From Mucilaginibacter sp. L196 (GTDB lineage Bacteria; Bacteroidota; Bacteroidia; Sphingobacteriales; Sphingobacteriaceae), in contig NZ_LMUO01000019.1 of assembly GCF_009765905.1 (NCBI RefSeq), positions 850,292-914,291 of the forward strand: a DNA stretch of 64,000 bases. Reading direction: 5' to 3'. A program made the translations under genes and the position numbers. A model generated the notes under the pieces. The model searched no databases. It was not told the DNA's origin and saw nothing but the letters and a program-made list of their open reading frames with translations. Shown here piece by piece: positions 18,394 through 27,509 of this stretch (position 1 is the first letter of the stretch; every line of letters starts with the position of its first letter).

Positions 18394-19872
18394 ATGAAAA
18401 ATATAACATATAAATTTTTATCTTTTCTTTTTGTAACTGCTTTAGCAACAGGTTGTACAAAGAATTTTGAAAAGATCAACACAAACCCGGATGCTACCAC
18501 AACAGTATCTTCAGCCGCGCTTTTGTCTGATGCGCTTGTAAGAACAAGTACTGTAGATATGGAGAGCCGTTTTAATTATTGCCATGCGTTTATGCAATAC
18601 GGGTACAGCTCATTTTGGTCGGGTACTAATTATATAATATCAGATGGCCCGGCGTCATCACTATGGAATAACTTTTACACCCCTGTATTAACAAGTCTTG
18701 ACTATTTAATAAATCAAACGCAAAATGATGCTACACAGGCAAGTACATATGCTGCTGCCCGTATATGGCGTGTATTTATCTTTCAAAAGCTAACCGATTT
18801 TTATGGCGATATCCCTTACAGCCAATCGGGCTTAGCCTTAACTGATAAAATATATACCCCTGTTTATGACAAGCAGCAGCAAATATATGCCAGTTTAATA
18901 ACCGAGCTAAGAGCATCAATAGCTTTGTTAGCTGCAAACAGTTCACAAACTGTACAAGGCGACCAATTTTACAGCGGCAGTGCGTCACAATGGAAAAAAT
19001 TGGGAGCATCGTTATTGTTAAAGGTTGGTATGCGTTTAATTAAGGTGGATCCTACACAAGCCTCAGCATTAGCTAAAGAAGCAGTAGCAGATGGTGTAAT
19101 GACCAGTAATACTGATATGCCAATATTAGTCCATAGCGCCACTTTTGCTAACGGTATTTATACCGTGGTTGAAGATGGTGTTGAACATTTCTTTTTACAT
19201 AAAACACTAGTATCGGAAATGCAGACGGCAAATGATCCGCGTCTGGCAATCTATGGTGCAATTTATGATAAACCAGTTTCGGCGGGTGGGGTAATTATAA
19301 GTGATACTACCGCTAATTTTATTGGTTACAGTTTCTCAAGTAGCGATCCGCAGCCAACAGTGAGGATAAATGCTTCAGTATTTGGCCAGCAGACTACGCC
19401 ATTCTTTGACTATCAGTATGCTGAAGTTGCATTTCTGGAAGCGGAGGCAGTAGTACGCGGTTATATTACCGGCGATGCGAATACTTTTTATACCGCAGGT
19501 GTAACAGGGCAAATGAAATCGTTGGCTTTACTGCCAACCAACCCAACCATCACAACTACACAGATCAATGCCTACCTGACTCAAAACCCTCTTCCGGCGA
19601 CGGCTGAGGCTCAGATAGAAAGGATCAATACAGAATACTGGTTGGCAGGTTTTGCTTTTGATGGGGAAGATGAGTATGCCAACTGGCGCCGTACAGGTTA
19701 CCCTGTATTAACGCCAAATCCGGGTAGTGTTTCAAAAACTATTCCACGTAAAATGGTATACCCGCAAAGCGAATTTAATTTGAATAATGCCAATGTAAAT
19801 GCCGCGCTCGCAGCATACGGCAACGAAAATACATTTAACTCCGCAGCCATAGTTTGGTGGGATAAACAATAA
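18394..19872 (+). CDS. SusD/RagB family lipoprotein (SusD-like_2 type), PUL 2
   Basis: This 492 aa surface lipoprotein has lipobox ATGC with Cys21, then the N-terminal pattern typical of the SusD-like_2 branch (FEKINTNPDATTT). It should bind glycan and cap the SusC barrel. Family stretches include AARIWRVFIFQKLTDFYGDI and YAEVAFLEAEAVVRGY, with YANWRRTGYPVL near the C-terminus. The preceding intergenic gap is only 20 bp and contains AAAGGAGAAA, so it is cotranscribed with susC. It belongs to a different SusD subfamily from the PUL 1 protein, so the two PULs are not simple recent duplicates. Confidence 0.93.
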   Translation: MKNITYKFLSFLFVTALATGCTKNFEKINTNPDATTTVSSAALLSDALVRTSTVDMESRFNYCHAFMQYGYSSFWSGTNYIISDGPASSLWNNFYTPVLTSLDYLINQTQNDATQASTYAAARIWRVFIFQKLTDFYGDIPYSQSGLALTDKIYTPVYDKQQQIYASLITELRASIALLAANSSQTVQGDQFYSGSASQWKKLGASLLLKVGMRLIKVDPTQASALAKEAVADGVMTSNTDMPILVHSATFANGIYTVVEDGVEHFFLHKTLVSEMQTANDPRLAIYGAIYDKPVSAGGVIISDTTANFIGYSFSSSDPQPTVRINASVFGQQTTPFFDYQYAEVAFLEAEAVVRGYITGDANTFYTAGVTGQMKSLALLPTNPTITTTQINAYLTQNPLPATAEAQIERINTEYWLAGFAFDGEDEYANWRRTGYPVLTPNPGSVSKTIPRKMVYPQSEFNLNNANVNAALAAYGNENTFNSAAIVWWDKQ

Positions 19873-19884
19873 AATGGTTTAGTT

Positions 19885-19917
19885 GAAAGCATATCCGGTG
19901 AATGCCGGTGTGCTTTC
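19885..19917 (+). other. hairpin after susD (PUL 2)
   Basis: GAAAGCA pairs with TGCTTTC, with an inner CCGG/CCGG stem. No T tract follows, so it is more likely an mRNA 3'-end stabiliser than a terminator. Confidence 0.5.
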
Positions 19918-20023
19918 GATAAGCAATAATGAAGATGGTAAGACCCTGGTTCTTTTGAATCATTATTATCATTCATTGAAAATACTAACGATGATTACAA
20001 TCGATTAGTTTAGTGTGTAGTGG

Positions 20024-20057
20024 ACATAGCCCGGGCGGGCCCGGGCTATGTATTTTT
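20024..20057 (+). terminator. strong intrinsic terminator after susCD (PUL 2)
   Basis: A perfect 12-bp stem, ACATAGCCCGGG/CCCGGGCTATGT, with a 4-nt loop and an ATTTTTC tail. It should stop most susCD transcription before the enzyme genes. Confidence 0.85.
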
Positions 20058-20205
20058 CATAAAATTGCAGGTGTTTAAAAGCAGGGCCATGTTTATCTGT
20101 TAAAAAATACTTTATTATTACGCGGTTGCGGATTATATGATAAGAAAATGACTGGTTACCTTTAACAGCTCTTATGCTAGCAATTTTTAAGAATAATTAA
20201 TAACA

Positions 20206-22512
20206 ATGAAGATAAAATACACAACTACCGTTTTATTATTTTGGGCGATAATATTTGTAAATATTTATGCCAATGCCCAGCAAACAGCTGTAAAATATCC
20301 AATAATACCTTATCCAACATCTTTGACCCCCGAAAACGGGAATTTTGTAATAACGCCAGCTACACATATAGTTGTACCGGGCAAACATCTGTTTACTAAC
20401 GAAGCCGTTATGCTCAACAGTTTTTTTGTCAATAGCTTTGGTAAAGCGCTTGAAAAAAGTACGCAACCCCTAAATCACGCCATATTATTAAAATATGATG
20501 CAGCGATTATTGCTGATGAAGGCTACACGCTTTCAATATCCCCAAAACAGATAACAATTACAGCCAGAACACCTGCGGGTATGTTTATGGCAGTACAAAC
20601 TATAAGGCAATTACTGCCAGCCAATGTTGAAGTTGCAAATGAAAAGCCATTTAAAAGCCTGTCGCTGCCGGCTGTTTATATTAAGGATGAGCCCGCTTAT
20701 GCCTGGCGCGGTATGCACCTTGATGTGGCAAGGCACTTCTTTTCTATCGCTTACCTTAAAAAATTCGTTAATGTAATGTCGCTTTACAAAATGAATAAGC
20801 TGCATTTACATTTAACTGATGATCAGGGTTGGCGTATCGAAATAAAAAAATATCCCAAACTAACCGAAGAAGGCGCATGGCGCACATTTGATAAAAATGA
20901 TTCGGCATGTATGAAACGTGCTCCCGATAATCCTGATTTTGCTCTCGATACGGAACATATCATCCACAAAAGTGGCAAAACCCTGTATGGTGGTTTTTAC
21001 ACCCAGCAGGAAATGAAAGACCTTGTTGCTTATGCCGCGGCAAGGCATATAGATATTATTCCCGAAATTGATATGCCCGGCCATATGATGGCAGCCATAA
21101 ATGCTTACCCATTTTTAACATGCAATGGCGAAAATACATGGGGCGAAGACTTTACCAAACCTATCTGCCCCTGCAATGAAAGTACCTTTGTTTTTGCCGA
21201 AAATGTATTCAGTGAGATAATGGATATTTTCCCATCCAAATACATTCATATAGGCGGCGATGAAGTTGACCGCAGCGATTGGGCAAAATCTGATGCCTGT
21301 AAAGCATTGATGAAGCGCGAGGGAATAAAAGACCTGCCTGCGCTGCAAAGTTATTTCATTAATCGCATGGAGGTTTTTTTCAATTCGCGCGGCAGGAAAA
21401 TGATAGGCTGGGACGAGATACTGGAAGGTGGTGTAAGCAAAACAGCTATTATTATGTATTGGCGTAGTTGGGTGCCCGATGCACCTGCAAAAGCAGCTAA
21501 GCTTGGTAATAAGGTAATTATGACGCCGGGTAGCCCTTTATATTTTGATGCGATACCGGATAAAAATTCCATACCCGCGGTTTATAATTTTAATATCATC
21601 CCCAAAGGACTTACTGCTGCTGAAGGCAAGAATATTATTGGAGCGCAGGCGAACATCTGGACTGAAAATATTCCCTCTGAAAAGCGTGCCGATTATATGT
21701 ATATGCCCCGTATGACCGCACTGGCAGAAGTGTTATGGACGAATCATTCAGATTATGATTCTTATTTACAACGGCTGGATAGTCAGTATGCGCGGCTGGA
21801 TATACTGAAGGTTAATTACCGTTTGCCTGATCTTTCGGGTTTCTTACAATCAAATGTATTTACAGATCAGGATACCTTATCTGTAACCAGTCCGTTGCCA
21901 AATTTAGCCATCAGGTATACTACTGATGGCACTTTACCGGTTGTAACTTCAACTTTATTAAATAGACCGCTTATTATTACCCAATCACAATCGATACGCT
22001 TAACGGCATTTAAACCCGATGGTACCCATGGCGATGTTTATAATTTACAGTACGATAAACAGAGCCTTGCTGAACCCGAAAACGTTGCTCATGTAAGCGA
22101 TGGATTAATATGCAGGGATTATAAACAGTTTTATAAACTGGCGGCATTAATACCAGATACCAAACCCGATACAGCTTTTATAGCCAAAACCATCACCGTA
22201 CCCAAGTTTGCCGAGGCTCCGGCTTTCGGCCTTAAATACCGGGGTTACCTGGATGTTCCGCAGGATGGTATTTATAGTTTTTATTTGACCTGCGATGATG
22301 GTGGCACATTGAAAATTGCAGGCAGGGAAGTGGTTGATAATGACGGCCTGCACTCCGCCATTGAAAAAAACGGACAAATAGCTTTGAAAAAAGGGTTACA
22401 CAGTATCGCACTTGATTTTATTGAAGGCGGCGGTGGTTATACCCTGAAATTGAAATACAGTTTAAACAGATCTACACCGCAGGACATCCCGGCGCAATGG
22501 CTCAAGAATTAA
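20206..22512 (+). CDS. family 20 beta-N-acetylhexosaminidase with C-terminal PA14-like domain
   Basis: GH20 enzymes remove terminal beta-GlcNAc or beta-GalNAc. A signal peptide (ending YANA, residue 24) precedes the GH20b N-terminal domain (about 28-155). The TIM barrel begins at AYAWRGMHLDVARHFF (165-180) and carries the catalytic pair Asp352-Glu353 in HIGGDEVDRSDW. After about residue 560 follow a chitobiase-C-like module (RYTTDGTLPVV) and a PA14-like beta module (about 640-765, GIYSFYLTCDDGGTLKI), probably for carbohydrate binding. The GH29 gene starts 7 bp downstream, so they are cotranscribed. Enzyme class is firm; the natural glycan is inferred. Confidence 0.95.
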   Translation: MKIKYTTTVLLFWAIIFVNIYANAQQTAVKYPIIPYPTSLTPENGNFVITPATHIVVPGKHLFTNEAVMLNSFFVNSFGKALEKSTQPLNHAILLKYDAAIIADEGYTLSISPKQITITARTPAGMFMAVQTIRQLLPANVEVANEKPFKSLSLPAVYIKDEPAYAWRGMHLDVARHFFSIAYLKKFVNVMSLYKMNKLHLHLTDDQGWRIEIKKYPKLTEEGAWRTFDKNDSACMKRAPDNPDFALDTEHIIHKSGKTLYGGFYTQQEMKDLVAYAAARHIDIIPEIDMPGHMMAAINAYPFLTCNGENTWGEDFTKPICPCNESTFVFAENVFSEIMDIFPSKYIHIGGDEVDRSDWAKSDACKALMKREGIKDLPALQSYFINRMEVFFNSRGRKMIGWDEILEGGVSKTAIIMYWRSWVPDAPAKAAKLGNKVIMTPGSPLYFDAIPDKNSIPAVYNFNIIPKGLTAAEGKNIIGAQANIWTENIPSEKRADYMYMPRMTALAEVLWTNHSDYDSYLQRLDSQYARLDILKVNYRLPDLSGFLQSNVFTDQDTLSVTSPLPNLAIRYTTDGTLPVVTSTLLNRPLIITQSQSIRLTAFKPDGTHGDVYNLQYDKQSLAEPENVAHVSDGLICRDYKQFYKLAALIPDTKPDTAFIAKTITVPKFAEAPAFGLKYRGYLDVPQDGIYSFYLTCDDGGTLKIAGREVVDNDGLHSAIEKNGQIALKKGLHSIALDFIEGGGGYTLKLKYSLNRSTPQDIPAQWLKN

Positions 22513-22519
22513 TGTTATA

Positions 22520-24643
22520 ATGAAAAAGTTAACGCTAATTTTATTACTGGTAAGTACATTTTATACTGCTTATGCGCAGGTACCGCCCAAGCCCTACGGC
22601 GCATTGCCTGCTCCGAGGCAATTAAGATGGCAGGAAACGGAAATGTATTGCATTATCCATTTTAGCGTAGCCACTTACACCGATAAGGAATGGGGTTATG
22701 GGGATGAGAACCCTAAAATTTTTAACCCTAAACATTTTAATGCCCTGCAAATAGTAGGGGCAGCGAAAGCAGGTGGTTTTAAAGGAATAGTAGTGGTGGC
22801 TAAACACCACGATGGGTTTTGCCTGTGGCCTACAAAAACTACAGAGCATAACATAACCAAGAGCCCGTGGAAGAACGGTAAGGGTGATATTGTTAAGGAA
22901 TATCAGCTTGCCTGTCAAAAAATGGGGATGAAAATGGGGATTTATTGTTCGCCATGGGACAGGAACAACCCGCTTTATGGCAAACCTGAATATTTAACAA
23001 ATATTTACCGTAAGCAACTGAAAGAATTGTATGCTAATTATGGTCCACTGTTTATGTCGTGGCATGATGGCGCTAATGGAGGGGATGGTTATTATGGCGG
23101 CGAACGTAAAGTACGCACTATTGACCGCTCAACCTATTATGATTGGGTTAACACCTGGGGCATTACCCGTAAAATGCAACCCGGCGCTTGTATTTTTGGT
23201 GATGTTGGGCCTGATGTGCGCTGGGTAGGTAATGAGGAGGGCCATGCGGGAGAAACCTATTGGGCAACTTATACGCCCGAAGCTCCGAATGCCGGAAAAC
23301 AACCCGCCAACGGCTATTCACTTTATGAAAAGGCTACCGAAGGTACACGCAACGGCAAATATTGGATCCCTGCCGAATGTGATGTTCCTATGCGAAAGGG
23401 CTGGTTCTACCATCAATCGCAGGATGGGCAAAGTAAATCGCCTTATGCACTATTTGATCTGTATTATAAAAGCGTAGGCCGAGGTGCTTGTCTTGATCTT
23501 GGCCTTTCGCCGGATAAGGATGGAGAATTGAGTGATGAGGATGTACGCATATTAAAACAATTTGGCGAGCTGGTAAAACAAACGTTTGCGGTTAATTTGG
23601 CCGCCGGAGCAAGTTTTAAAGCCAGCAATATCAGGGGTGATAATGCCGCTAAATTTGGTCCTGCATTTTTGTTGGATAACAATCGCTACACCTACTGGGC
23701 AACCGATGATGCTGTTACCAAACCCGAACTGGTCATCGATCTGCATCAGCCTAAAACATTCAATGTTATCCGCCTGCGCGAGAATATAAAACTAGGCCAG
23801 CGCATTGAAGGCGCGGCAGTTGATGTCTGGGTGAATGGCAAATGGAAAGAAATTGCCACAGTAACGAGTATAGGTGCAAACCGCTTAATACGCTTGCCCA
23901 ATAACATTACCGCAAGCAAAGTAAGGTTGCGTATTACCGCCTCGCCGGTGTGTATAGCCTTAAGTGATTTTGGCTTGTTTAAAGAACCTGTTCATCTTAC
24001 AGCACCACTCATTAGCAGGGATAATAGTTGTATAGTGAGTATCGGCACCAGCGCACCGGTTGCCACCATTCATTATACAACAGATGGAACAGAACCAACG
24101 CTGCATTCACCGGTGTATTTAAAACCTTTTTTATTGACTAACGGGGGCATTATTAAAGCCCGTGGTTTTGAAGCTAACCAGGCAAGCGAGACCGGCACTA
24201 AAGAATTTTATCTTTCAAAATCAGGGTGGAAAGTTATCGGCACAAATCCCAAAAATGGTAACGAACCATCAAATGCTATTGATGAAAATGCTAATACCGT
24301 TTGGAGCACTTTGTCGAAAGACTCAACCCAAACTGCTCAATATCCGCAGGAAATAAATATTGATATGGGTGCAACACAAAATGTGAAGGCATTTACCTAC
24401 CTGCCCCGCCAGGATAAAATAACTAGTGGCATTGCAGATAAGTATGTGTTTTATACCAGTAACGATGGTGTAAACTGGCTGCAAGCCACTATAGGGGAGT
24501 TTTCAAATATCAAATCGAACCCAATTGAACAGCTTATTCCATTAGAGCAGCCGGTTAGTTGCCGCTATTTTAAATTTGCGGTATTGCATGTGGTTAGCGG
24601 TAATGGCGTTACCGTTGCCGAGCTGGGTGTAAAGGTTAAATAG
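22520..24643 (+). CDS. family 29 alpha-L-fucosidase with discoidin-like modules
   Basis: This 707 aa secreted protein should cleave terminal alpha-L-fucose. After a signal peptide (ending AYAQ) the GH29 barrel carries AKHHDGFCLWPTKTTEHN (94-111) and the likely nucleophile Asp183 in FMSWHDGANGG. Behind the barrel are an F5/8-type (discoidin, CBM32-like) module (about 355-490), a chitobiase-C-like module (IHYTTDGTEPTLHSPVY) and a second F5/8-type module (about 570-707). Such appendages usually bind galactose- or fucose-type sugars. It lies between GH20 and another GH29, with which it probably forms an operon. The type A or B subfamily cannot be assigned with certainty. Confidence 0.92.
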   Translation: MKKLTLILLLVSTFYTAYAQVPPKPYGALPAPRQLRWQETEMYCIIHFSVATYTDKEWGYGDENPKIFNPKHFNALQIVGAAKAGGFKGIVVVAKHHDGFCLWPTKTTEHNITKSPWKNGKGDIVKEYQLACQKMGMKMGIYCSPWDRNNPLYGKPEYLTNIYRKQLKELYANYGPLFMSWHDGANGGDGYYGGERKVRTIDRSTYYDWVNTWGITRKMQPGACIFGDVGPDVRWVGNEEGHAGETYWATYTPEAPNAGKQPANGYSLYEKATEGTRNGKYWIPAECDVPMRKGWFYHQSQDGQSKSPYALFDLYYKSVGRGACLDLGLSPDKDGELSDEDVRILKQFGELVKQTFAVNLAAGASFKASNIRGDNAAKFGPAFLLDNNRYTYWATDDAVTKPELVIDLHQPKTFNVIRLRENIKLGQRIEGAAVDVWVNGKWKEIATVTSIGANRLIRLPNNITASKVRLRITASPVCIALSDFGLFKEPVHLTAPLISRDNSCIVSIGTSAPVATIHYTTDGTEPTLHSPVYLKPFLLTNGGIIKARGFEANQASETGTKEFYLSKSGWKVIGTNPKNGNEPSNAIDENANTVWSTLSKDSTQTAQYPQEINIDMGATQNVKAFTYLPRQDKITSGIADKYVFYTSNDGVNWLQATIGEFSNIKSNPIEQLIPLEQPVSCRYFKFAVLHVVSGNGVTVAELGVKVK

Positions 24644-24705
24644 ATCGGCAATTAATAGCATAACATAACCGGGCAACCGGAATCAACATACAGGATCACA
24701 AACTC

Positions 24706-26142
24706 ATGAAAAAAAGTATTTTACCACTTTTGTTACTTATTGCGGGCAGTTTGTTTGCCCAGCAGCATAACATGTCAAAAACTTATGTGCCGCCGTCAGA
24801 TACGTTGGTACAACAAAAGTTAAATAAATGGCAGGACCTGAAATTTGGCTTATTTATGCACTGGGGTACTTACAGTGAATGGGGAGTGGTTGAAAGCTGG
24901 AGCATATGCCCCGAAGATGAAGGCTGGACACAGCGTAAAGGCCTCTACGGCGCTGATTACTATACGTACAAAAAAGCATACGAGAATTTGCAAACTACGT
25001 TTAACCCAACCCATTTCGATCCTGAAAAATGGGTAAAGGCCGCTAAAAATGCCGGTATGAAATATGTTATTTTCACTACCAAGCACCACGATGGTTTTTG
25101 CATGTTTGATACAAAGCAAACCGATTATAAAATAACCAGTACAAAAACTCCATTCTCAACAAACCCAAGGAGCAATGTAACTAAGGAGATATTTAACGCG
25201 TTTAGCAAAGAGAATTTTATGATAGGGGCTTATTTTTCAAAGCCCGACTGGCATTCGGACGATTACTGGTGGTCCTACTTTCCGCCTAAGGACCGGAATG
25301 TAAATTATGATCCGGCTAAATACCCCGAACGCTGGCAAAAGTTTAAGGATTATACCTATAACCAGATACAGGAATTAATGACCGGTTATGGCAAGGTTGA
25401 TATTTTATGGCTCGATGGTGGTTGGGTGAGGCCTAAAAGCACCATCGACTCAACTGTTGACTGGCAGAAGACCATTCCTTATGACCAGGATATTGATATG
25501 CCTAAAATTGCTGCCATGGCCCGTACAAAACAGCCGGGTTTGATAGTAGTTGACCGCACTGTTGCAGGGCAATATGAAAACTATACCACTCCGGAACAGC
25601 AGGTGCCTGATAAGCCTTTAGACTATCCATGGGAAAGCTGTATCACAATGGGTAACTCATGGAGTTATGTGCCGGGCGATCACTATAAATCCGCACAGCA
25701 AATTATTACTTTATTGGTGAAGATAGTATCGCGAGGGGGGAATTTACTGATGAACATTGGCCCGGGCCCGGATGGAGACTGGGATCCTGTAGCGTACAGC
25801 AGGCTAAATGAAATTGGCGACTGGATAAAAATAAACGGCGAAGGTATATACGGTACAGAACCGATAGCCCCATACTCCGAGCAAAATATATTCTACACCA
25901 AATTGAAAAGCTCGAATACTATTTACGCATTTGTTTTACCGGCTACTGATAACGTTACTTTACCGGCAAGCATCTCTTTTAATTTAACAGACATTAAAAA
26001 GATCAAAAAAATTAGCTTGCTTGGGGTTGATAAGAATTTAAAATATTCAGTTACCAACAATAGCGTAAAAGTAATTATACCGGTGGCTTTACAAGCCAAC
26101 AACAAATTATTGCACACGGCCACCTTTAAAATTCAATATTGA
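24706..26142 (+). CDS. family 29 alpha-L-fucosidase, single-domain
   Basis: A second GH29 enzyme of 478 aa, secreted by a signal peptide ending LFAQ. The N-terminal FGLFMHWGTYSEWG is classical for the family, as is FTTKHHDGFCMF (123-134). The likely nucleophile is Asp237 in DILWLDGGWV. The sequence ends with a short beta-sandwich and lacks the discoidin modules of its neighbour, so the two may differ in linkage preference or location. It starts 62 bp after the previous gene, where no terminator was seen, so all three enzymes of PUL 2 may be on one mRNA. Confidence 0.94.
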   Translation: MKKSILPLLLLIAGSLFAQQHNMSKTYVPPSDTLVQQKLNKWQDLKFGLFMHWGTYSEWGVVESWSICPEDEGWTQRKGLYGADYYTYKKAYENLQTTFNPTHFDPEKWVKAAKNAGMKYVIFTTKHHDGFCMFDTKQTDYKITSTKTPFSTNPRSNVTKEIFNAFSKENFMIGAYFSKPDWHSDDYWWSYFPPKDRNVNYDPAKYPERWQKFKDYTYNQIQELMTGYGKVDILWLDGGWVRPKSTIDSTVDWQKTIPYDQDIDMPKIAAMARTKQPGLIVVDRTVAGQYENYTTPEQQVPDKPLDYPWESCITMGNSWSYVPGDHYKSAQQIITLLVKIVSRGGNLLMNIGPGPDGDWDPVAYSRLNEIGDWIKINGEGIYGTEPIAPYSEQNIFYTKLKSSNTIYAFVLPATDNVTLPASISFNLTDIKKIKKISLLGVDKNLKYSVTNNSVKVIIPVALQANNKLLHTATFKIQY

Positions 26143-26582
26143 TTTAGAGCCTAAGCGGGCATATAAAGAGCGACTTTAGTGCCTTTAGTTTTTCAATCGC
26201 CCTGTGTTGTACCGCGGCACAAGTGGAACATGTGGTACACTTGGTACACTTTTCATTCAAAAAACACCTAAAATAGCCGTAAAAGGCGGTTTTTACATTG
26301 TTTTTGACGCTATTTTTCACCCAAAAAAGCTTGATTTAGGCTTGAAAACGATTAAAAAACGCATTTTTTGCTCAAATTTCACTCATTTTTGATAAAAAAT
26401 TCGATCTTTTTATAGCTTTTGCTTTAGGATTAGATTAGCTAAGAGCCTGAGAATTGATGGATAAGGCACAAGCGTCACATATACCGACTTTCTCATTTTG
26501 CCTACGAAAATCCTCAATTAGGCTACAAGTAGCAATTGGCATCTGTTGACCTTTGTTGTGTTATTCATTTAAACATAAAATC
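26143..26582. other. 440-bp intergenic region between PUL 2 and the SDR gene
   Basis: It contains copy A of a dispersed repeat (26205-26311). The rest is AT-rich, with no gene recognised. A 62-codon frame across the repeat (26204-26392) is low-complexity at its start and is not considered a gene. Confidence 0.6.
26205..26311 (+). repeat. dispersed intergenic repeat, copy A
   Basis: This 107-bp element is about 70-75 percent identical by eye to 60214-60320. It opens with a 9-bp tandem pattern (AAGTGGAAC, ATGTGGTAC, ACTTGGTAC) and ends in a short stem GCC/GGC (26276-26278, 26285-26287) inside AAAA...TTTTT, followed by ATTGTTTTTGACGCT. The hairpin with T tract may act as terminator of the fucosidase operon. 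Confidence 0.7.
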
Positions 26583-27437
26583 ATGACACATCAAAATGAT
26601 ATTTCAAGTATAAATAAAGTTTGGTTTATTACAGGAGCTTCCCGGGGTTTTGGGCGCGTTTGGGCTGATGCAGCGCTAAAGCGAGGCGACAAAGTTGCTG
26701 CTACCGCGCGCAAGTTGGAAAGTATTGCAGATCTCAAAGAAAAGTATGGCGCAAACGTGCTGACTTTGGAACTTGACGTAACCAAGCCTGATCAGGTGAA
26801 AACTGCCGTGGTGCAGGCTCACGCTCACTTCGGCAGGCTTGATATTGTGCTTAATAATGCAGGTTATTCGCTTGTTGGTACAATTGAAGAAGCCAGCGCT
26901 GAAGATGTGCGGGCGCTATATGAAACCAATATTTTCGGCACACTTGCTGTGATACAGGCGGCTTTACCATTGCTGCGAAAACAAGGCTGGGGCCATATCC
27001 TCGGTACCTCGAGCGGCCTTGGCCATGTGACCCTGCCCGTAATCGGTTATTACTGTTCTTCAAAATGGGCATTCGAGGCGATTCACGAAAGTTTAGCCTT
27101 AGAAGTTAAAGATTTTGGCATCAAAGTAACCATCATCGAGCCAGGTGCCTATGCCACCGAGTTCGGGAGTCAGGAGTCTTTGAAGTTTGCACCAGGGCTA
27201 GACATATACGAAGATTTTAAGACACAATTTTTCGGAGGATTAAGAGGAATGGAAAGAGGAGATCCGAATGCAACGCCGGAAGCCCTGTTTAAAGTTGTAG
27301 ATGCGGAGAACCCGCCGTTAAGGTTTAATCTTGGCAGCCATAACTTGCCATGGGTGCGTACCGCTTATGCTGAGCGGCTGGCAACCTGGGAAGCATGGGA
27401 TGCTGTATCAAGCGCGGCGCAGGGTAATACAAAGTAA
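26583..27437 (+). CDS. SDR family NAD(P)-dependent oxidoreductase
   Basis: A classical short-chain dehydrogenase/reductase of 284 aa. The frame opens at a TTG (26553), but the ATG at 26583 gives the normal N-terminus. The cofactor loop is TGASRGFG (17-24), NNAG lies at 91-94, the catalytic serine is in GTSSGLG (141-147) and the YxxxK pair is Tyr157/Lys161 (YCSSK). The substrate is unknown. An AraC-type regulator gene follows on the same strand after a hairpin, and may control this gene. The cytosolic location follows from the lack of a signal peptide. Confidence 0.93.
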   Translation: MTHQNDISSINKVWFITGASRGFGRVWADAALKRGDKVAATARKLESIADLKEKYGANVLTLELDVTKPDQVKTAVVQAHAHFGRLDIVLNNAGYSLVGTIEEASAEDVRALYETNIFGTLAVIQAALPLLRKQGWGHILGTSSGLGHVTLPVIGYYCSSKWAFEAIHESLALEVKDFGIKVTIIEPGAYATEFGSQESLKFAPGLDIYEDFKTQFFGGLRGMERGDPNATPEALFKVVDAENPPLRFNLGSHNLPWVRTAYAERLATWEAWDAVSSAAQGNTK

Positions 27438-27454
27438 TTGCTTAGTAAAGAATT

Positions 27455-27497
27455 AATTATAACCGGTAATTAAAAACATTATCGGTTATAATTTTAT
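27455..27497 (+). terminator. hairpin terminator after SDR gene
   Basis: AATTATAACCG (27455-27465) pairs with CGGTTATAATT (27483-27493), followed by TTATT. It is AT-rich, so termination is probably partial. Confidence 0.6.
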
Positions 27498-27509
27498 TAA
27501 TTTTCAAGA

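Larger units (their letters stand above)
19873..20205 (+). other. 333-bp intergenic region between susD and GH20
   Basis: The region holds two inverted repeats (19885-19917 and 20024-20051), described separately. Nothing else gene-like was seen. The distance and the strong terminator suggest that the GH20/GH29 genes have their own promoter in the last 150 bp, but no TAnnTTTG box was found there. Confidence 0.6.

Noticed and set aside
26221..26250. CRISPR-like repeat array
   Set aside because: The 9-bp units are contiguous, with no spacers and no cas genes in the window.
26204..26392. 62-codon ORF starting with a GTSGTCGTLGTL repeat
   Set aside because: It is produced by reading through the dispersed repeat; copy B does not keep an equivalent frame, so coding is unlikely.
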